From the NCBI GenBank assembly GCA_009925585.1, contig RFYK01000001.1:1-64000 (forward strand): a stretch of 64,000 nucleotides of DNA, given 5' to 3'. This DNA comes from Betaproteobacteria bacterium (GTDB lineage: Bacteria; Pseudomonadota; Gammaproteobacteria; Burkholderiales; Burkholderiaceae_C). The notes under the pieces were generated by a model. That model made no database searches and had not been told where the DNA came from. It saw only the letters and a list, made by a program, of their open reading frames with translations. Positions 8,952 to 17,687 of this stretch are shown one piece after another (the first letter of the stretch is position 1; the number at the start of each line of letters is the position of its first letter). Both the position numbers and the translations under genes were made by a program.

Positions 8952-10574
8952 ATGTCTTTCAATTTCAGCAATCCTTACCTCAGCACACGCTTGCCTGTGT
9001 TTGCCCGCAATGTCGTTGCCACATCGCATCCTTTGGCGGCGCAAGCCGGCCTGCGTATCTTGGACCACGGTGGCAATGCCGTCGATGCCGCCATTGCAGC
9101 AGCAGCGGTGCTGACCGTGGTGGAGCCGGTCAGTTGTGGCTTGGGGTCGGATGCGTTTTGTATTTTGTGGGATGGACAACAGTTGCATGGTTTGAATGCA
9201 TCTGGGCGCGCACCTCAGGCTTGGACCCCTGACTACTTTCAACGCAAATACGGCGACAACGCCACCCAACCACCGAAACGCGGCATTGATTCGGTGACTG
9301 TCCCTGGGGCGGTGTCGAGCTGGGTGATGCTGAGCGAGCGTTTTGGCAAATTGCCTTTCGAAGACTTGATGCAACCCGCGATTGAAATTGCCGAGCGTGG
9401 TTTTTTGCTGAGCGTGGTGGTACAAGAAAAATGGGCCGCGCCTGTCGACGAATTGCGTGTGCAGCCCGGTTTTGAACAAGCGTTTTTGCCGCGAGGCAGA
9501 GCGCCTGCGGTGGGAGAGTTGTTCCAGTTTCCTGCAGCTGCCAAGGGCTTGCGCGCCATTGGCAAAACCAAAGGGGAGGCGTTTTACGGGGGCGAAATCG
9601 CCGAGGCCTTGGCGCGTTTTTCAAACACGCATGGCGGTTCGTTGCAAGTGGCTGATTTCGCGGCTTACCAAGCCGAATGGGTGACACCGATCTCAATGGA
9701 CTACCGTGGTCACACCTTGCATGAAATTCCACCGAACGGACAAGGCATCGCCGCCTTGATCGCCTTGGGCATATTGGATCATTTTGACCTTGCCGCGCTG
9801 ACCCGTGACGGCGTCGATTCACAACATGTGCAAATCGAAGCGATGAAACTGGCGTTTGCCGATGTCTACCGCTATGTCGCTGATCCGCAAAGCATGGAGG
9901 TCACAGCGGCCCAATTGCTGGACAAGTCTTACTTGAAAGACCGCGCACGATGGATTGAGATGAAACGTGCGCAAGACTTCAAAGCCGGCAACCCCGCCAA
10001 AGGTGGCACCATTTACCTGACCGCTGCCGATGACAACGGCATGATGGTCAGCTTCATTCAAAGCAATTACATGGGCTTTGGTTCAGGTTGTGTCGAGCCT
10101 GACTATGGCATCAGTTTGCAAAACCGTGGCCATGCGTTTGCGGTGCGCCCCGGTGGTTTGAACCCTGCCAATCTGGTGGCACCTGGCAAGCGCCCGTTTC
10201 ACACGATCATCCCTGCGTTTTTGACCAAAGACGGCCAACCCGTGATGAGCTATGGCGTGATGGGTGCCAACATGCAACCGCAGGGCCATGTGCAAACCTT
10301 GGTGCGCATGTTGGACTATGGACAAAACCCCCAAGCCGCTTGCGATGCACCACGCTGGCGCTACAACGAAGGCTTGGTCATCAATGTCGAGTCCGGCATG
10401 GACCCACACACCGTGCAAGGCTTGCAACAACGCGGTCACCAAATGGAAGTCATCAACGACAGCTACCAAGATTTTGGTTCTGGCCAATTCATTTGGCGCA
10501 TGGGTGACCCCAAAGTCGAAGGTTATGTGGCCGCCAGCGATTCACGGCGCGATGGTTTAGCCGCCGGATTCTGA
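8952..10574 (+). CDS. ggt: Gamma-glutamyltransferase family protein
   Basis: This is an N-terminal-nucleophile hydrolase of the gamma-glutamyltranspeptidase family, 540 residues long, which cleaves gamma-glutamyl bonds (glutathione or related amides). The N-terminal block VVATSHPLAAQAGLRILDHGGNAVDA is diagnostic. The autoprocessing and nucleophile threonine is T353 in GGTIYLTAADDNG, followed by the substrate-binding region IQSNYMGFGSG. No signal peptide is visible, so it is likely cytoplasmic, as in the YwrD-like branch, rather than periplasmic. The start at 8952 begins MSFNFSNPYLSTRLPVFARN as in relatives. It starts a cluster (EamA, SDR, 2OG oxygenase) with gaps of 3 bases or overlaps, pointing to one transcript. 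Confidence 0.9.
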   Translation: MSFNFSNPYLSTRLPVFARNVVATSHPLAAQAGLRILDHGGNAVDAAIAAAAVLTVVEPVSCGLGSDAFCILWDGQQLHGLNASGRAPQAWTPDYFQRKYGDNATQPPKRGIDSVTVPGAVSSWVMLSERFGKLPFEDLMQPAIEIAERGFLLSVVVQEKWAAPVDELRVQPGFEQAFLPRGRAPAVGELFQFPAAAKGLRAIGKTKGEAFYGGEIAEALARFSNTHGGSLQVADFAAYQAEWVTPISMDYRGHTLHEIPPNGQGIAALIALGILDHFDLAALTRDGVDSQHVQIEAMKLAFADVYRYVADPQSMEVTAAQLLDKSYLKDRARWIEMKRAQDFKAGNPAKGGTIYLTAADDNGMMVSFIQSNYMGFGSGCVEPDYGISLQNRGHAFAVRPGGLNPANLVAPGKRPFHTIIPAFLTKDGQPVMSYGVMGANMQPQGHVQTLVRMLDYGQNPQAACDAPRWRYNEGLVINVESGMDPHTVQGLQQRGHQMEVINDSYQDFGSGQFIWRMGDPKVEGYVAASDSRRDGLAAGF

Positions 10575-10577
10575 GCC

Positions 10578-11513
10578 TTGGCAACTTTGACCGCCACGCC
10601 CACTCGCTGGTCGGTGCACACGGGTGGTGTGGTGTTGGCGTTGGCCGGTGCGATTGCCTTCAGCGGCAAAGCCATCATCGTCAAGCTGTCTTACCGCTAT
10701 GGGGTCGACGCGGTCACCGTCATCATGTACCGCATGCTGATGGCCTTGCCCTTTTTTCTGGCGATATCTTGGTGGGCGTCCAAACAACCGCATGCCCAAG
10801 CCAATCCATTGAGCCCGCGCGATGCCTTTGCCATCGCTGGTTTGGGTTTTCTGGGGTATTACTTGGCCAGCTTTCTCGATTTCATGGGCTTGCAAACCAT
10901 CACTGCCAGCTTGGAACGGTTGATTTTGTATTTGAATCCCACGTTGGTGTTGTTGTTGAGCAGTCTGATTTATAAACACCCGATTCACCTGCGGCGCGCG
11001 CTGGCCATGGCGATCAGTTACTGCGGTGTGTTGGTGGTGTTTGCGCATGAACTGAATTTGAGCGGGCCGGGGGTGGCTGTCGGCTCGGCATATGTGCTGG
11101 CCAGCGCGCTCAGTTACGCTTTGTATTTGATGTTCAGCGGGCAAATGGTCAAGCGCATCGGCGCATGGCGTTTGGTGGGTTTGGCGTCCAGTGTCGCTTG
11201 CCTGTGTTGCCTGTTGCAATTTGCCATACTCAAGCCGATGTCGGCTGCGCTGGTGTCGCCGCAGGTGCTGTGGTTGGCATTGCTCAACGCCACCGCGTGC
11301 ACGGTGGCACCGGTGTTGTTGGTGATGTTGGCCATCGAACGCATCGGTGCGGGGCTCACGTCGCAAGTGGGCATGGTCGGCCCCATGGCCACCCTCACCT
11401 TGGGAGTGTGGGTGCTGGGTGAACCGCTGAACATGTGGATTGGGTTGGGCACGTTGCTGGTGCTCGGTGGTGTGTATGTGGCTTCGCAAACAGGAGAGAA
11501 AACATGGACTTAG
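10578..11513 (+). CDS. EamA (DMT superfamily) transporter
   Basis: This 311-residue protein has ten predicted membrane helices in two EamA repeats (first GGVVLALAGAIAFSGKAIIVK, second beginning near GVAVGSAYVLASALSYALYL). Members export metabolites or amino-acid derivatives; the substrate is not predictable. It starts with a TTG at 10578, three bases after the ggt stop, and its 3' end overlaps the SDR gene by 10 bases. Translational coupling with an aminoacyl-bond hydrolase upstream suggests, but does not prove, export of a gamma-glutamyl pathway product. Confidence 0.85.
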   Translation: MATLTATPTRWSVHTGGVVLALAGAIAFSGKAIIVKLSYRYGVDAVTVIMYRMLMALPFFLAISWWASKQPHAQANPLSPRDAFAIAGLGFLGYYLASFLDFMGLQTITASLERLILYLNPTLVLLLSSLIYKHPIHLRRALAMAISYCGVLVVFAHELNLSGPGVAVGSAYVLASALSYALYLMFSGQMVKRIGAWRLVGLASSVACLCCLLQFAILKPMSAALVSPQVLWLALLNATACTVAPVLLVMLAIERIGAGLTSQVGMVGPMATLTLGVWVLGEPLNMWIGLGTLLVLGGVYVASQTGEKTWT

Positions 11514-12298
11514 GCATCAAAGGCAAATGGGCGCTGGTGGGCGGCGCCAGCAAAGGTTTGGGTTGGGGTTGCGCCAGCGCGTTGGCCCAAGCGGGTGTGA
11601 ATTTGGTGATGGTGTCGCGCGGTGCCGCCGCACTTGAAGCCTCGGCTGACGGCTTGCGCCAACACGGCGTCACCGTGCTGACCGTGGCACAAGACATCAC
11701 CACCCCGGCGGGTCGTGAAGCCATTTGGTCAGTGGCTGGCGGGCCGGGCAAAAACTTTGACATCGTGGTGACGAACGCAGGCGGCCCCCCCAGCGGCGAC
11801 TTTCGTGAATGGGACCGCGAAGCATGGATCAAGGCCGTTGATGGCAACATGCTGACCCCGATCGAACTCATGAAAGCGACCATCGATGGCATGGCTGCAC
11901 GTGGCTTTGGTCGCATCGTCAACATCACGTCGAGTGCGGTCAAGGCGCCGATCGATGTGTTGGGTTTGTCGAATGGCGCGCGCAGCGGCTTGAGTGGGTT
12001 TGTCGCCGGTTTGTCGCGCAACCCCAGCATCGCCAAACACAATGTCACGATCAACAACTTGTTGCCCGGCGCGTTCGATACCGATCGCTTGAAAAGCATT
12101 TTGCAAAGCACGGCGGAAAAAACAGGCAAGAGCGTGGAAGAGCTGGCGCAGGCGCGTCGTGCCAGTGCCCCGGCCAACCGGTTCGGTCACCCGGAAGAAT
12201 TCGGTCAAACCTGTGCGTTTTTGTGCAGTCAGCACGCTGGTTTCATCAACGGTCAAAACATCTTGATCGACGGCGGGGCTTACCCGGGGGCTTTCTGA
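11504..12298 (+). CDS. SDR-family oxidoreductase with a substituted catalytic Tyr/Lys
   Basis: This 264-residue short-chain dehydrogenase/reductase has the NAD(P) loop GGASKGLG (residues 13-20), NAGG (91-94) and the conserved serines of ITSSAVK (about 141-147). Where classical SDRs have YxxxK it reads SNGAR (156-160), so the catalytic Tyr is Ser and the Lys is Arg. I recall the same GLSNGARSGL sequence in other betaproteobacterial SDRs, so this is a subfamily trait rather than a mutation. Reductase activity by the usual mechanism is doubtful. The ATG at 11504 is inside the end of the EamA gene; its stop overlaps the start of the oxygenase (TGATG). Confidence 0.87.
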   Translation: MDLGIKGKWALVGGASKGLGWGCASALAQAGVNLVMVSRGAAALEASADGLRQHGVTVLTVAQDITTPAGREAIWSVAGGPGKNFDIVVTNAGGPPSGDFREWDREAWIKAVDGNMLTPIELMKATIDGMAARGFGRIVNITSSAVKAPIDVLGLSNGARSGLSGFVAGLSRNPSIAKHNVTINNLLPGAFDTDRLKSILQSTAEKTGKSVEELAQARRASAPANRFGHPEEFGQTCAFLCSQHAGFINGQNILIDGGAYPGAF

Positions 12299-13092
12299 TG
12301 GGGCAGGTTGTGGATAACCAGCAATTGGCTTGGCCAGCGCACCAAGCGGTGGCGCATTTGCCGGGCTCGTTGCCCATGGGCGGTGTGGTGCCGATGACGC
12401 CAGTGCATGCGTTTGTGCAAACACCCGATGGACTGCGTTGGCCGACAACCACCTCATTGCAACCGACACGCCATGACATCGACTTGGGTGGCTTGGTGGC
12501 CTTTGTGATTGAAGACTTGGTCACCGATGCCGAGGCCGATGCCATCGTTGCTGCCAGTGAACGCATGGGCTACCGGGACGAGGCGCCTGGCATCGCGACA
12601 CCACCGGGCATGCGAATGAACAAGTCGGTGCACTGGATGGCTGACGACGCCATGATGACGCCGCTGTTTCAGCGCATGGCGCATTTGTTGCCACCGGTGT
12701 TGGCAGGTGCAAATTTGTTACCAGCGCTGAGTCACCGCATCAACATGTACCGCTATGACGACAGCGATGTGTTCAATTTGCATACCGATGGCAGTTGGCC
12801 GGGTTACAGCTTGAGCGAGGACCGCGCGCACATGCAAGAGTGGGATGACCGCATTCGCTCTGGACTGACCATGTTGCTTTATTTGAATGGTGCCGCTGAC
12901 GGTGTGGTCGGTGGCAACACACGGCTTTACAAACGCGATGGCACCTCGGTGGATGTGTCACCGGTCAAAGGCTCGGCACTGTTTTTCCGCCATGGGTTTG
13001 GCTTGGATTCGGTCAGGCATGTGGGCTGCGTGGTTCACGGGCCGGTGTCCAAATACGTGGCCCGCATCAATGTGATGTACATCGACGCCTGA
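12298..13092 (+). CDS. 2OG-Fe(II) oxygenase, prolyl-4-hydroxylase-like
   Basis: This 264-residue enzyme has the double-stranded beta-helix metal site of 2-oxoglutarate/Fe(II) oxygenases: H162-x-D164 in FNLHTDGSW, a distal histidine best placed at H241 (SVRHVGCVV) and a basic 2OG-binding residue at K252 or R256 in SKYVARINVMY. The spacing fits the P4H-like group. The N-terminal 70 residues are family-specific. Such enzymes hydroxylate free amino acids, peptides or small molecules; the substrate is unknown. It is translationally coupled to the SDR by a TGATG overlap and ends the ggt operon. A converging histidine-kinase gene ends 11 bases later. Confidence 0.85.
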   Translation: MGQVVDNQQLAWPAHQAVAHLPGSLPMGGVVPMTPVHAFVQTPDGLRWPTTTSLQPTRHDIDLGGLVAFVIEDLVTDAEADAIVAASERMGYRDEAPGIATPPGMRMNKSVHWMADDAMMTPLFQRMAHLLPPVLAGANLLPALSHRINMYRYDDSDVFNLHTDGSWPGYSLSEDRAHMQEWDDRIRSGLTMLLYLNGAADGVVGGNTRLYKRDGTSVDVSPVKGSALFFRHGFGLDSVRHVGCVVHGPVSKYVARINVMYIDA

Positions 13093-13103
13093 CGCTGACC
13101 CCA

Positions 13104-14975
13104 TCACGCATGCGCCAGTTGTGAATCTGCAGGGGATGTGTTGACCGGGTTGACATGGGTTTGCAAAGCTTCTTGCAACTCAGCTATTTGCACGGGTTTG
13201 GGAATGAAAGCATTGACCCCCACCGCGGCAGCGCTGTCGCCCGTTTCTTTGAGCACATCCGCGCTCAATGCAATCACAGGAATGCGCGACTTGCGGCAAG
13301 GCAACGCTCTGATGCGGCGGGTCGCCTCCAATCCATCCATCACGGGCATGTGAATGTCCATCAACACCACATCAAATTCCTCCTCTGAAAGCGCTTGCAA
13401 CGCGAGTTGACCGTTCTCGCAAAATTTGGTTTGGTGGCCCAAGCGTTGCAACAACAACGAGAGAAATTTTTGGTTCACCGGGTGGTCTTCCGCCACCAAA
13501 ATTCGCAAGCTGGCATGCGCCACAGAGCCAGGACCATCGATGGTTGCAATGGGTTTGCTCGCCATGGACTGGGGTGTGTGCTCGACCCATGGCAACCTCA
13601 ACACAAAGGTCGAACCCAACCCGGGCTGACTTTGCACTTGGATGTCGCCGCCCAGCAAGTTCGCCAAGGACTGTGAGATTTCCAAGCCCAACCCTGCGCC
13701 GCTGAATTGGCGCGACAAGCTGGCATCTGCTTGGTAGAACCGTTGAAACAACTTGCTCAGCACCGAGGACGTCATGCCGATGCCAGTGTCTTTGATGGCA
13801 AATTCAAAGCACGGTGTTGGCTGGTCGTCTTTGAATGTTTGCAAGCCCATGACCACTTGTCCGCGTTCGGTGAACTTGATGGCATTGTTCAGCAGGTTGA
13901 GCAAAATTTGACGCAAACGCGTTGCATCGGTTTTTACCCACAAGGGGTGCGTTGGCAAGGGGTGCAACTCGAAAGCCAATTGTTTTTGCATGGCCAGCGG
14001 TCGCATGATGGCGTGTACTTCAAACATCACGCTGCGCAAGTCAACTGCTTCGGCTTGCATTTGCAATTTGCCCGACTCCATGGCTGACATGTCCAAAATG
14101 TCGTTGAGCAATTTCAGGAAATGGCCGGCTGAATCATTGACGGTTTTGATCAAGTCTGTTTGTTGCGCAGACAAGGGCGTGTTGGCCAGCAGTCCCAGTA
14201 TGCCGACGATGCCATTGAACGGGGTGCGCAATTCGTGGCTCATGTTTGCCAAGAACAAACTCTTTCCCCGGTTAGCGGCTTCAGCATCTTGTTGGGCTTG
14301 CCGCAGTTGTTTGTTCAAGGCCTCTAACGCGGCCTTTTCAAAGAGATAGGCGCGGTTGCGTTTGAGCAATGCCCCGGCAGACACCATCAAGAAAACCAAC
14401 AACGCACTGGTCAACACAATGATTTGTTGGTTTTGGTCCAGCATGTCGTTGGTTTGCTGTTCCATCAACAACGACGCCAACAAGTCAGCCGATGTGCCAA
14501 TCGCTTGTGTTTGATCGGTGAAGTCAGCCATCTGCTGCTGCAATTCACGCAACCCCGTGTGCTGCGGGTCGTTCGCAGCCATGGCGGCATGTGCTTGTTG
14601 CACAAACCCGTGCATGGCTTGCACAGTGGCGATGTTTTGTGGGTTTTTGAACATGAACGAAGAACTCGGAGACTCACGCACCGTGTCGACTTTGCTGGTC
14701 AAGATGTCGAGTCGCAGTTGCAGGGTGTCCTTTGGCAATGGCTCGCGACCATCCAAGTACAAATTGAGCGCATGTTGGAACCGAAGAAATTCACGGTCCA
14801 GCAAAAATGCCGGCGCGGTCAACGAGTCGACCCGCAAGTTGCTTTGTTCAACCAAGGCTTGTCGTTGGGTGAGTTCAAACCCCAGTAACACCAGCATGGC
14901 TGTGGCCACGACACTGGTCAAGACAAACATACGGACACAAGACGGGGTGGCTTTGAAGCGCTGGATCACGGCCAT
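13104..14975 (-). CDS. Hybrid sensor histidine kinase with C-terminal receiver domain
   Basis: This 623-residue inner-membrane sensor has a membrane segment at about 15-35, a periplasmic sensing region of some 150 residues without a recognised domain, a second membrane segment at about 184-204, a short coiled coil, then HisKA with the phospho-acceptor H247 (FLANMSHELRTP), HATPase (N-box NNAIKF, DTGIG 396-400, GAGLGL) and a receiver domain with phospho-acceptor D540 (VVLMDIHMPVMDG) and K593. No output or Hpt domain follows, so the final partner is encoded elsewhere. GGAG lies just upstream of the ATG at 14975, which is 4 bases after the stop of the periplasmic protein gene, so the two are one operon. 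Confidence 0.92.
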   Translation of the reverse strand: MAVIQRFKATPSCVRMFVLTSVVATAMLVLLGFELTQRQALVEQSNLRVDSLTAPAFLLDREFLRFQHALNLYLDGREPLPKDTLQLRLDILTSKVDTVRESPSSSFMFKNPQNIATVQAMHGFVQQAHAAMAANDPQHTGLRELQQQMADFTDQTQAIGTSADLLASLLMEQQTNDMLDQNQQIIVLTSALLVFLMVSAGALLKRNRAYLFEKAALEALNKQLRQAQQDAEAANRGKSLFLANMSHELRTPFNGIVGILGLLANTPLSAQQTDLIKTVNDSAGHFLKLLNDILDMSAMESGKLQMQAEAVDLRSVMFEVHAIMRPLAMQKQLAFELHPLPTHPLWVKTDATRLRQILLNLLNNAIKFTERGQVVMGLQTFKDDQPTPCFEFAIKDTGIGMTSSVLSKLFQRFYQADASLSRQFSGAGLGLEISQSLANLLGGDIQVQSQPGLGSTFVLRLPWVEHTPQSMASKPIATIDGPGSVAHASLRILVAEDHPVNQKFLSLLLQRLGHQTKFCENGQLALQALSEEEFDVVLMDIHMPVMDGLEATRRIRALPCRKSRIPVIALSADVLKETGDSAAAVGVNAFIPKPVQIAELQEALQTHVNPVNTSPADSQLAHA

Positions 14976-14979
14976 GATG

Positions 14980-15498
14980 TCACTCCACGGTGAGGGATTT
15001 GAGTTGCCAGACCGAGCGCTGGTAGTACAGCACGCTTTGCAACTGTTTCTTGCTGTCAAACGGGTAGACGATGAACAGCGGACCTTTGTTTTTCGGGTTC
15101 AGCGGTTCGCCGTTGATTGAATGCGCCAGGATCACATCGAACTTGTTCACATCACTCAAGGGAATGCGCGACTTGTATTCGTCCAACGCCATGGCCGTGA
15201 TGGTCACGCCACTGACTTTGGATGCGTTCAATACGTCGCGCACCAAGGGGCCGGTGAAGGTGACGGGTTGCTGATACCAAGGCGTGTGGGTGGTGAAACT
15301 GCGTTGTGGCAAGGCTTTCAAGCCAGACATGTCCCATTCACTCGCCAAACGGGTGGAGCGCGTGGGTTGGTCGCTGGATTGGTAAACCTGCAAGACGGGT
15401 GTGGGTTTTGAACGTGTGTCGGCGTGTACCGAAAAAGTCAATATCAAACAGGGGAGCGATAAAAATACCGAGATAAGAGCTTTTTGGTATGTATTCAT
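14980..15498 (-). CDS. Periplasmic protein with oxidoreductase molybdopterin-binding-like fold
   Basis: This 172-residue exported protein has a clear signal peptide (membrane-like residues 7-24, cleaved near SVHADTRS). The mature part resembles the small periplasmic proteins related to the oxidoreductase molybdopterin-binding (SUOX) fold: LASEWDMSGLKALPQRSF, FTGPLVRDVLNASKV, ALDEYKSRIPLSDV and GPLFIVYPFD. The cofactor cysteine of true sulfite oxidases is not visible, so it is probably a binding protein rather than a molybdoenzyme. Such proteins are commonly encoded beside sensor kinases or diguanylate cyclases, and here the hybrid kinase follows 4 bases downstream. A role in presenting a periplasmic ligand to the kinase is an inference. 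Confidence 0.72.
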   Translation of the reverse strand: MNTYQKALISVFLSLPCLILTFSVHADTRSKPTPVLQVYQSSDQPTRSTRLASEWDMSGLKALPQRSFTTHTPWYQQPVTFTGPLVRDVLNASKVSGVTITAMALDEYKSRIPLSDVNKFDVILAHSINGEPLNPKNKGPLFIVYPFDSKKQLQSVLYYQRSVWQLKSLTVE

Positions 15499-15680
15499 GC
15501 TTCAACCTTTAAACGAAAAGCATTTAAAAAAAGGATTGAAACGATCTTATGACCGTGCGCTGAAATACCCTATCCCTTAAGAATGCAAATAATGCTGATA
15601 AGCAATTGAAAGAGTAATAAAGAGTTATTTAACTGACAAATACACATACTAATAGATATCAATGAAATACAACAACCCAC
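15499..15680 (-). promoter_or_regulatory. AT-rich intergenic segment upstream of the sensor operon
   Basis: This 180-base stretch is clearly more AT-rich than its surroundings and contains no gene. It separates the EamA gene (ending at 15681) from the minus-strand sensor operon that begins at 15498, so it most likely holds the operon promoter. I see no unambiguous -35/-10 pair or perfect inverted repeat. Confidence 0.4.
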
Positions 15681-16610
15681 TCATGGTTTGCGTGATGAAA
15701 CCCCAATCCCTCCCACGATCAACACAAACGCCACCGCATGAAAACCTTGTGGGGACTCGCCCAGCGTGACGGTGGAAATCAACGCGGCAAACAAAGGCGT
15801 GAGGTTGGCAAAAAAGCCGGCGATGTTCGGCCCCACCCGCTGAATGCCCACGCCCCAACTGCGGTAGGCCAACAAGGCTGGGCCCAAGGCCACATACAAG
15901 ACACTGGCCGCCAAAGGCCAACCCCAATCGATGTGCGGGTGGTCGCTCAGTTGCCATTCGGCAGCGGTGAACGCGCCACTCCACAGCAGCCCAAACGTCA
16001 TTTGCGCGGTCAAAAAATAGGTCCAGTTGCTGCGAATCTCTGGCGGGTCGACCGGCTGCGCCACCAGCCAGCTGTACCAAGCCCAGCACAACACCGCGAT
16101 CAAAATGTAGACATCACCCATGACCAACTGCACGCGTTGCAAGGTGTTCCAGTCGCCACGACCGAGCACGCACAGCACACCGGCGATCGACAAGGTTGCC
16201 CCGAGAATTTGTCTGACAGACACGCGTTGTTGGTAAAACACCGCGCCCAACACCAGCATGAACACGGGCACACTGGCGCCCACCAAAGTGACGTTGATCG
16301 GCGTTGAGGTGTGCAATGCCAAGTATTGAAAACTGTTGTAACAGCCCACGCCTAATAGGCTCATCAGGCCATAGCGTCGCCAATGCGCCCACATGGGGCT
16401 CGAGGGTTTGAGCACGGGGTACGACCAAGGCAACAACAAGGCAAACGCCAATAACCACCTGAAAAAATTCAGCGTGATGGGCGGCACCATGTCTGCCACC
16501 ACACGTCCCAGCACACTGTTGCCAGCCCAGACCAAGGGTGGTAGCAGCAACAGCCCCGCCGTTGGCAGATCAAGAGCGGGTTTGGGTGAGGAGGGCGCAT
16601 TTTCTGCCAT
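15681..16610 (-). CDS. EamA (DMT superfamily) transporter
   Basis: This 309-residue protein has ten membrane helices in two EamA domains, with family sequence GLLLLPPLVWAGNSVLGRVVADMVPP and a second repeat starting near VMGDVYILIAVLCWAWYSWLV. It probably exports a metabolite across the inner membrane. The ATG at 16610 (MAENAPSSPKP) was chosen because sequence upstream in the same frame lacks membrane-protein character. It is a single gene, divergent from the quinone oxidoreductase at 16702. Confidence 0.85.
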   Translation of the reverse strand: MAENAPSSPKPALDLPTAGLLLLPPLVWAGNSVLGRVVADMVPPITLNFFRWLLAFALLLPWSYPVLKPSSPMWAHWRRYGLMSLLGVGCYNSFQYLALHTSTPINVTLVGASVPVFMLVLGAVFYQQRVSVRQILGATLSIAGVLCVLGRGDWNTLQRVQLVMGDVYILIAVLCWAWYSWLVAQPVDPPEIRSNWTYFLTAQMTFGLLWSGAFTAAEWQLSDHPHIDWGWPLAASVLYVALGPALLAYRSWGVGIQRVGPNIAGFFANLTPLFAALISTVTLGESPQGFHAVAFVLIVGGIGVSSRKP

Positions 16611-16701
16611 GAGAGCGACTCTAACCCAGATGCGTAGAGAATGGCAGGTTGAGGTCTGGCGACAGACCGATTGATTTACCCACACACCATAGGAGTCAGG
16701 C

Positions 16702-17685
16702 ATGAGCAAAGCCATTCATTTCAAACAACCCGGTGGACCAGAGGTATTGCAACTGGTCGATGTCAGCGTTGGCGAACCCGGCCCCGGAGAAGTCCGCATC
16801 GCGCACAAAGCGGTGGGCTTGAATTACATCGACGTCTACCACCGCACCGGTTTGTACCCGTTGCCGATGCCGCATGGGCTGGGCATGGAAGGCGCGGGCG
16901 TGATTGAAGCCGTGGGCGAAGGTGTGACCCATTTGAAAGCCGGTGACCGTGCCGCTTATGCCAGCGCGCCCCCTGGAAGTTATGGCGAGGCGCGTGTGAT
17001 GCCCGCCAAGAACGTGTGCAAACTGCCCGACAACATCCCGTTTGACACTGCCGCGGGCATGATGCTCAAAGGCATGACGGTGCAGTATTTGCTCAAGCGC
17101 ACGTTGCCGCAAGCAGGTTTGCATGCGGGTGATTTGATCTTGTTCCACGCTGCAGCTGGCGGTGTCGGTTTGATCGCATGTCAATGGGCCAAAGCTTTGG
17201 GTTTGCAACTCATTGGCACGGCAGGAAGCGACGAAAAATGCGCGTTGGCCAAAGCCAATGGCGCGGCCCACGTCATCAACTACAACACCGAAGATTTCGA
17301 AGCCCGTGTCAAGGACATCACCAACGGCAAAGGCGTGAAGGTGGTGTATGACTCGGTGGGCAAAGACACGTGGGACAAATCACTCAATTGTTTGTCGCCA
17401 TTTGGTTTGATGGCCAGTTTTGGCAACGCGTCTGGTCCGGTTGACCCATTTGCCCCCGGCATACTCGGTGCCAAAGGTTCTATTTACGTGACTCGCCAAA
17501 CCTTGTTCACGCACATTGCGTCGCGTGAGACCAACCAACAAATGGCCGAAGATTTGTTCGACGTGGTGGGCAGCGGCAAAGTGAAAATCCACATCGAGCA
17601 GCGTTACCCCTTGGCTGAAGCCGCGCAAGCGCACCGCGACCTTGAAGCGCGCAAAACCACCGGTAGCACGTTGTTGACGGTTTGA
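16702..17685 (+). CDS. NADPH:quinone oxidoreductase (zeta-crystallin-like MDR)
   Basis: This 327-residue, zinc-free medium-chain dehydrogenase of the quinone oxidoreductase family reduces quinones or activated alkenes with NADPH. Typical elements are GLNYIDVYHRTGLYP, GMEGAGVIEAVGEGV, the nucleotide-binding loop FHAAAGGVGLIACQWAKALG and VVYDSVGKDTW. The structural-zinc cysteine cluster of alcohol dehydrogenases is absent. AGGAGTC stands 6 bases before the ATG at 16702. The glycosyltransferase gene begins 2 bases after its stop, so they may be co-transcribed though unrelated in function. Confidence 0.9.
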   Translation: MSKAIHFKQPGGPEVLQLVDVSVGEPGPGEVRIAHKAVGLNYIDVYHRTGLYPLPMPHGLGMEGAGVIEAVGEGVTHLKAGDRAAYASAPPGSYGEARVMPAKNVCKLPDNIPFDTAAGMMLKGMTVQYLLKRTLPQAGLHAGDLILFHAAAGGVGLIACQWAKALGLQLIGTAGSDEKCALAKANGAAHVINYNTEDFEARVKDITNGKGVKVVYDSVGKDTWDKSLNCLSPFGLMASFGNASGPVDPFAPGILGAKGSIYVTRQTLFTHIASRETNQQMAEDLFDVVGSGKVKIHIEQRYPLAEAAQAHRDLEARKTTGSTLLTV

Positions 17686-17687
17686 GC

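Noticed and set aside
14980-15498. Functional molybdoenzyme (sulfite oxidase type)
   Set aside because: The mature protein has no cysteine to ligate the molybdenum cofactor.
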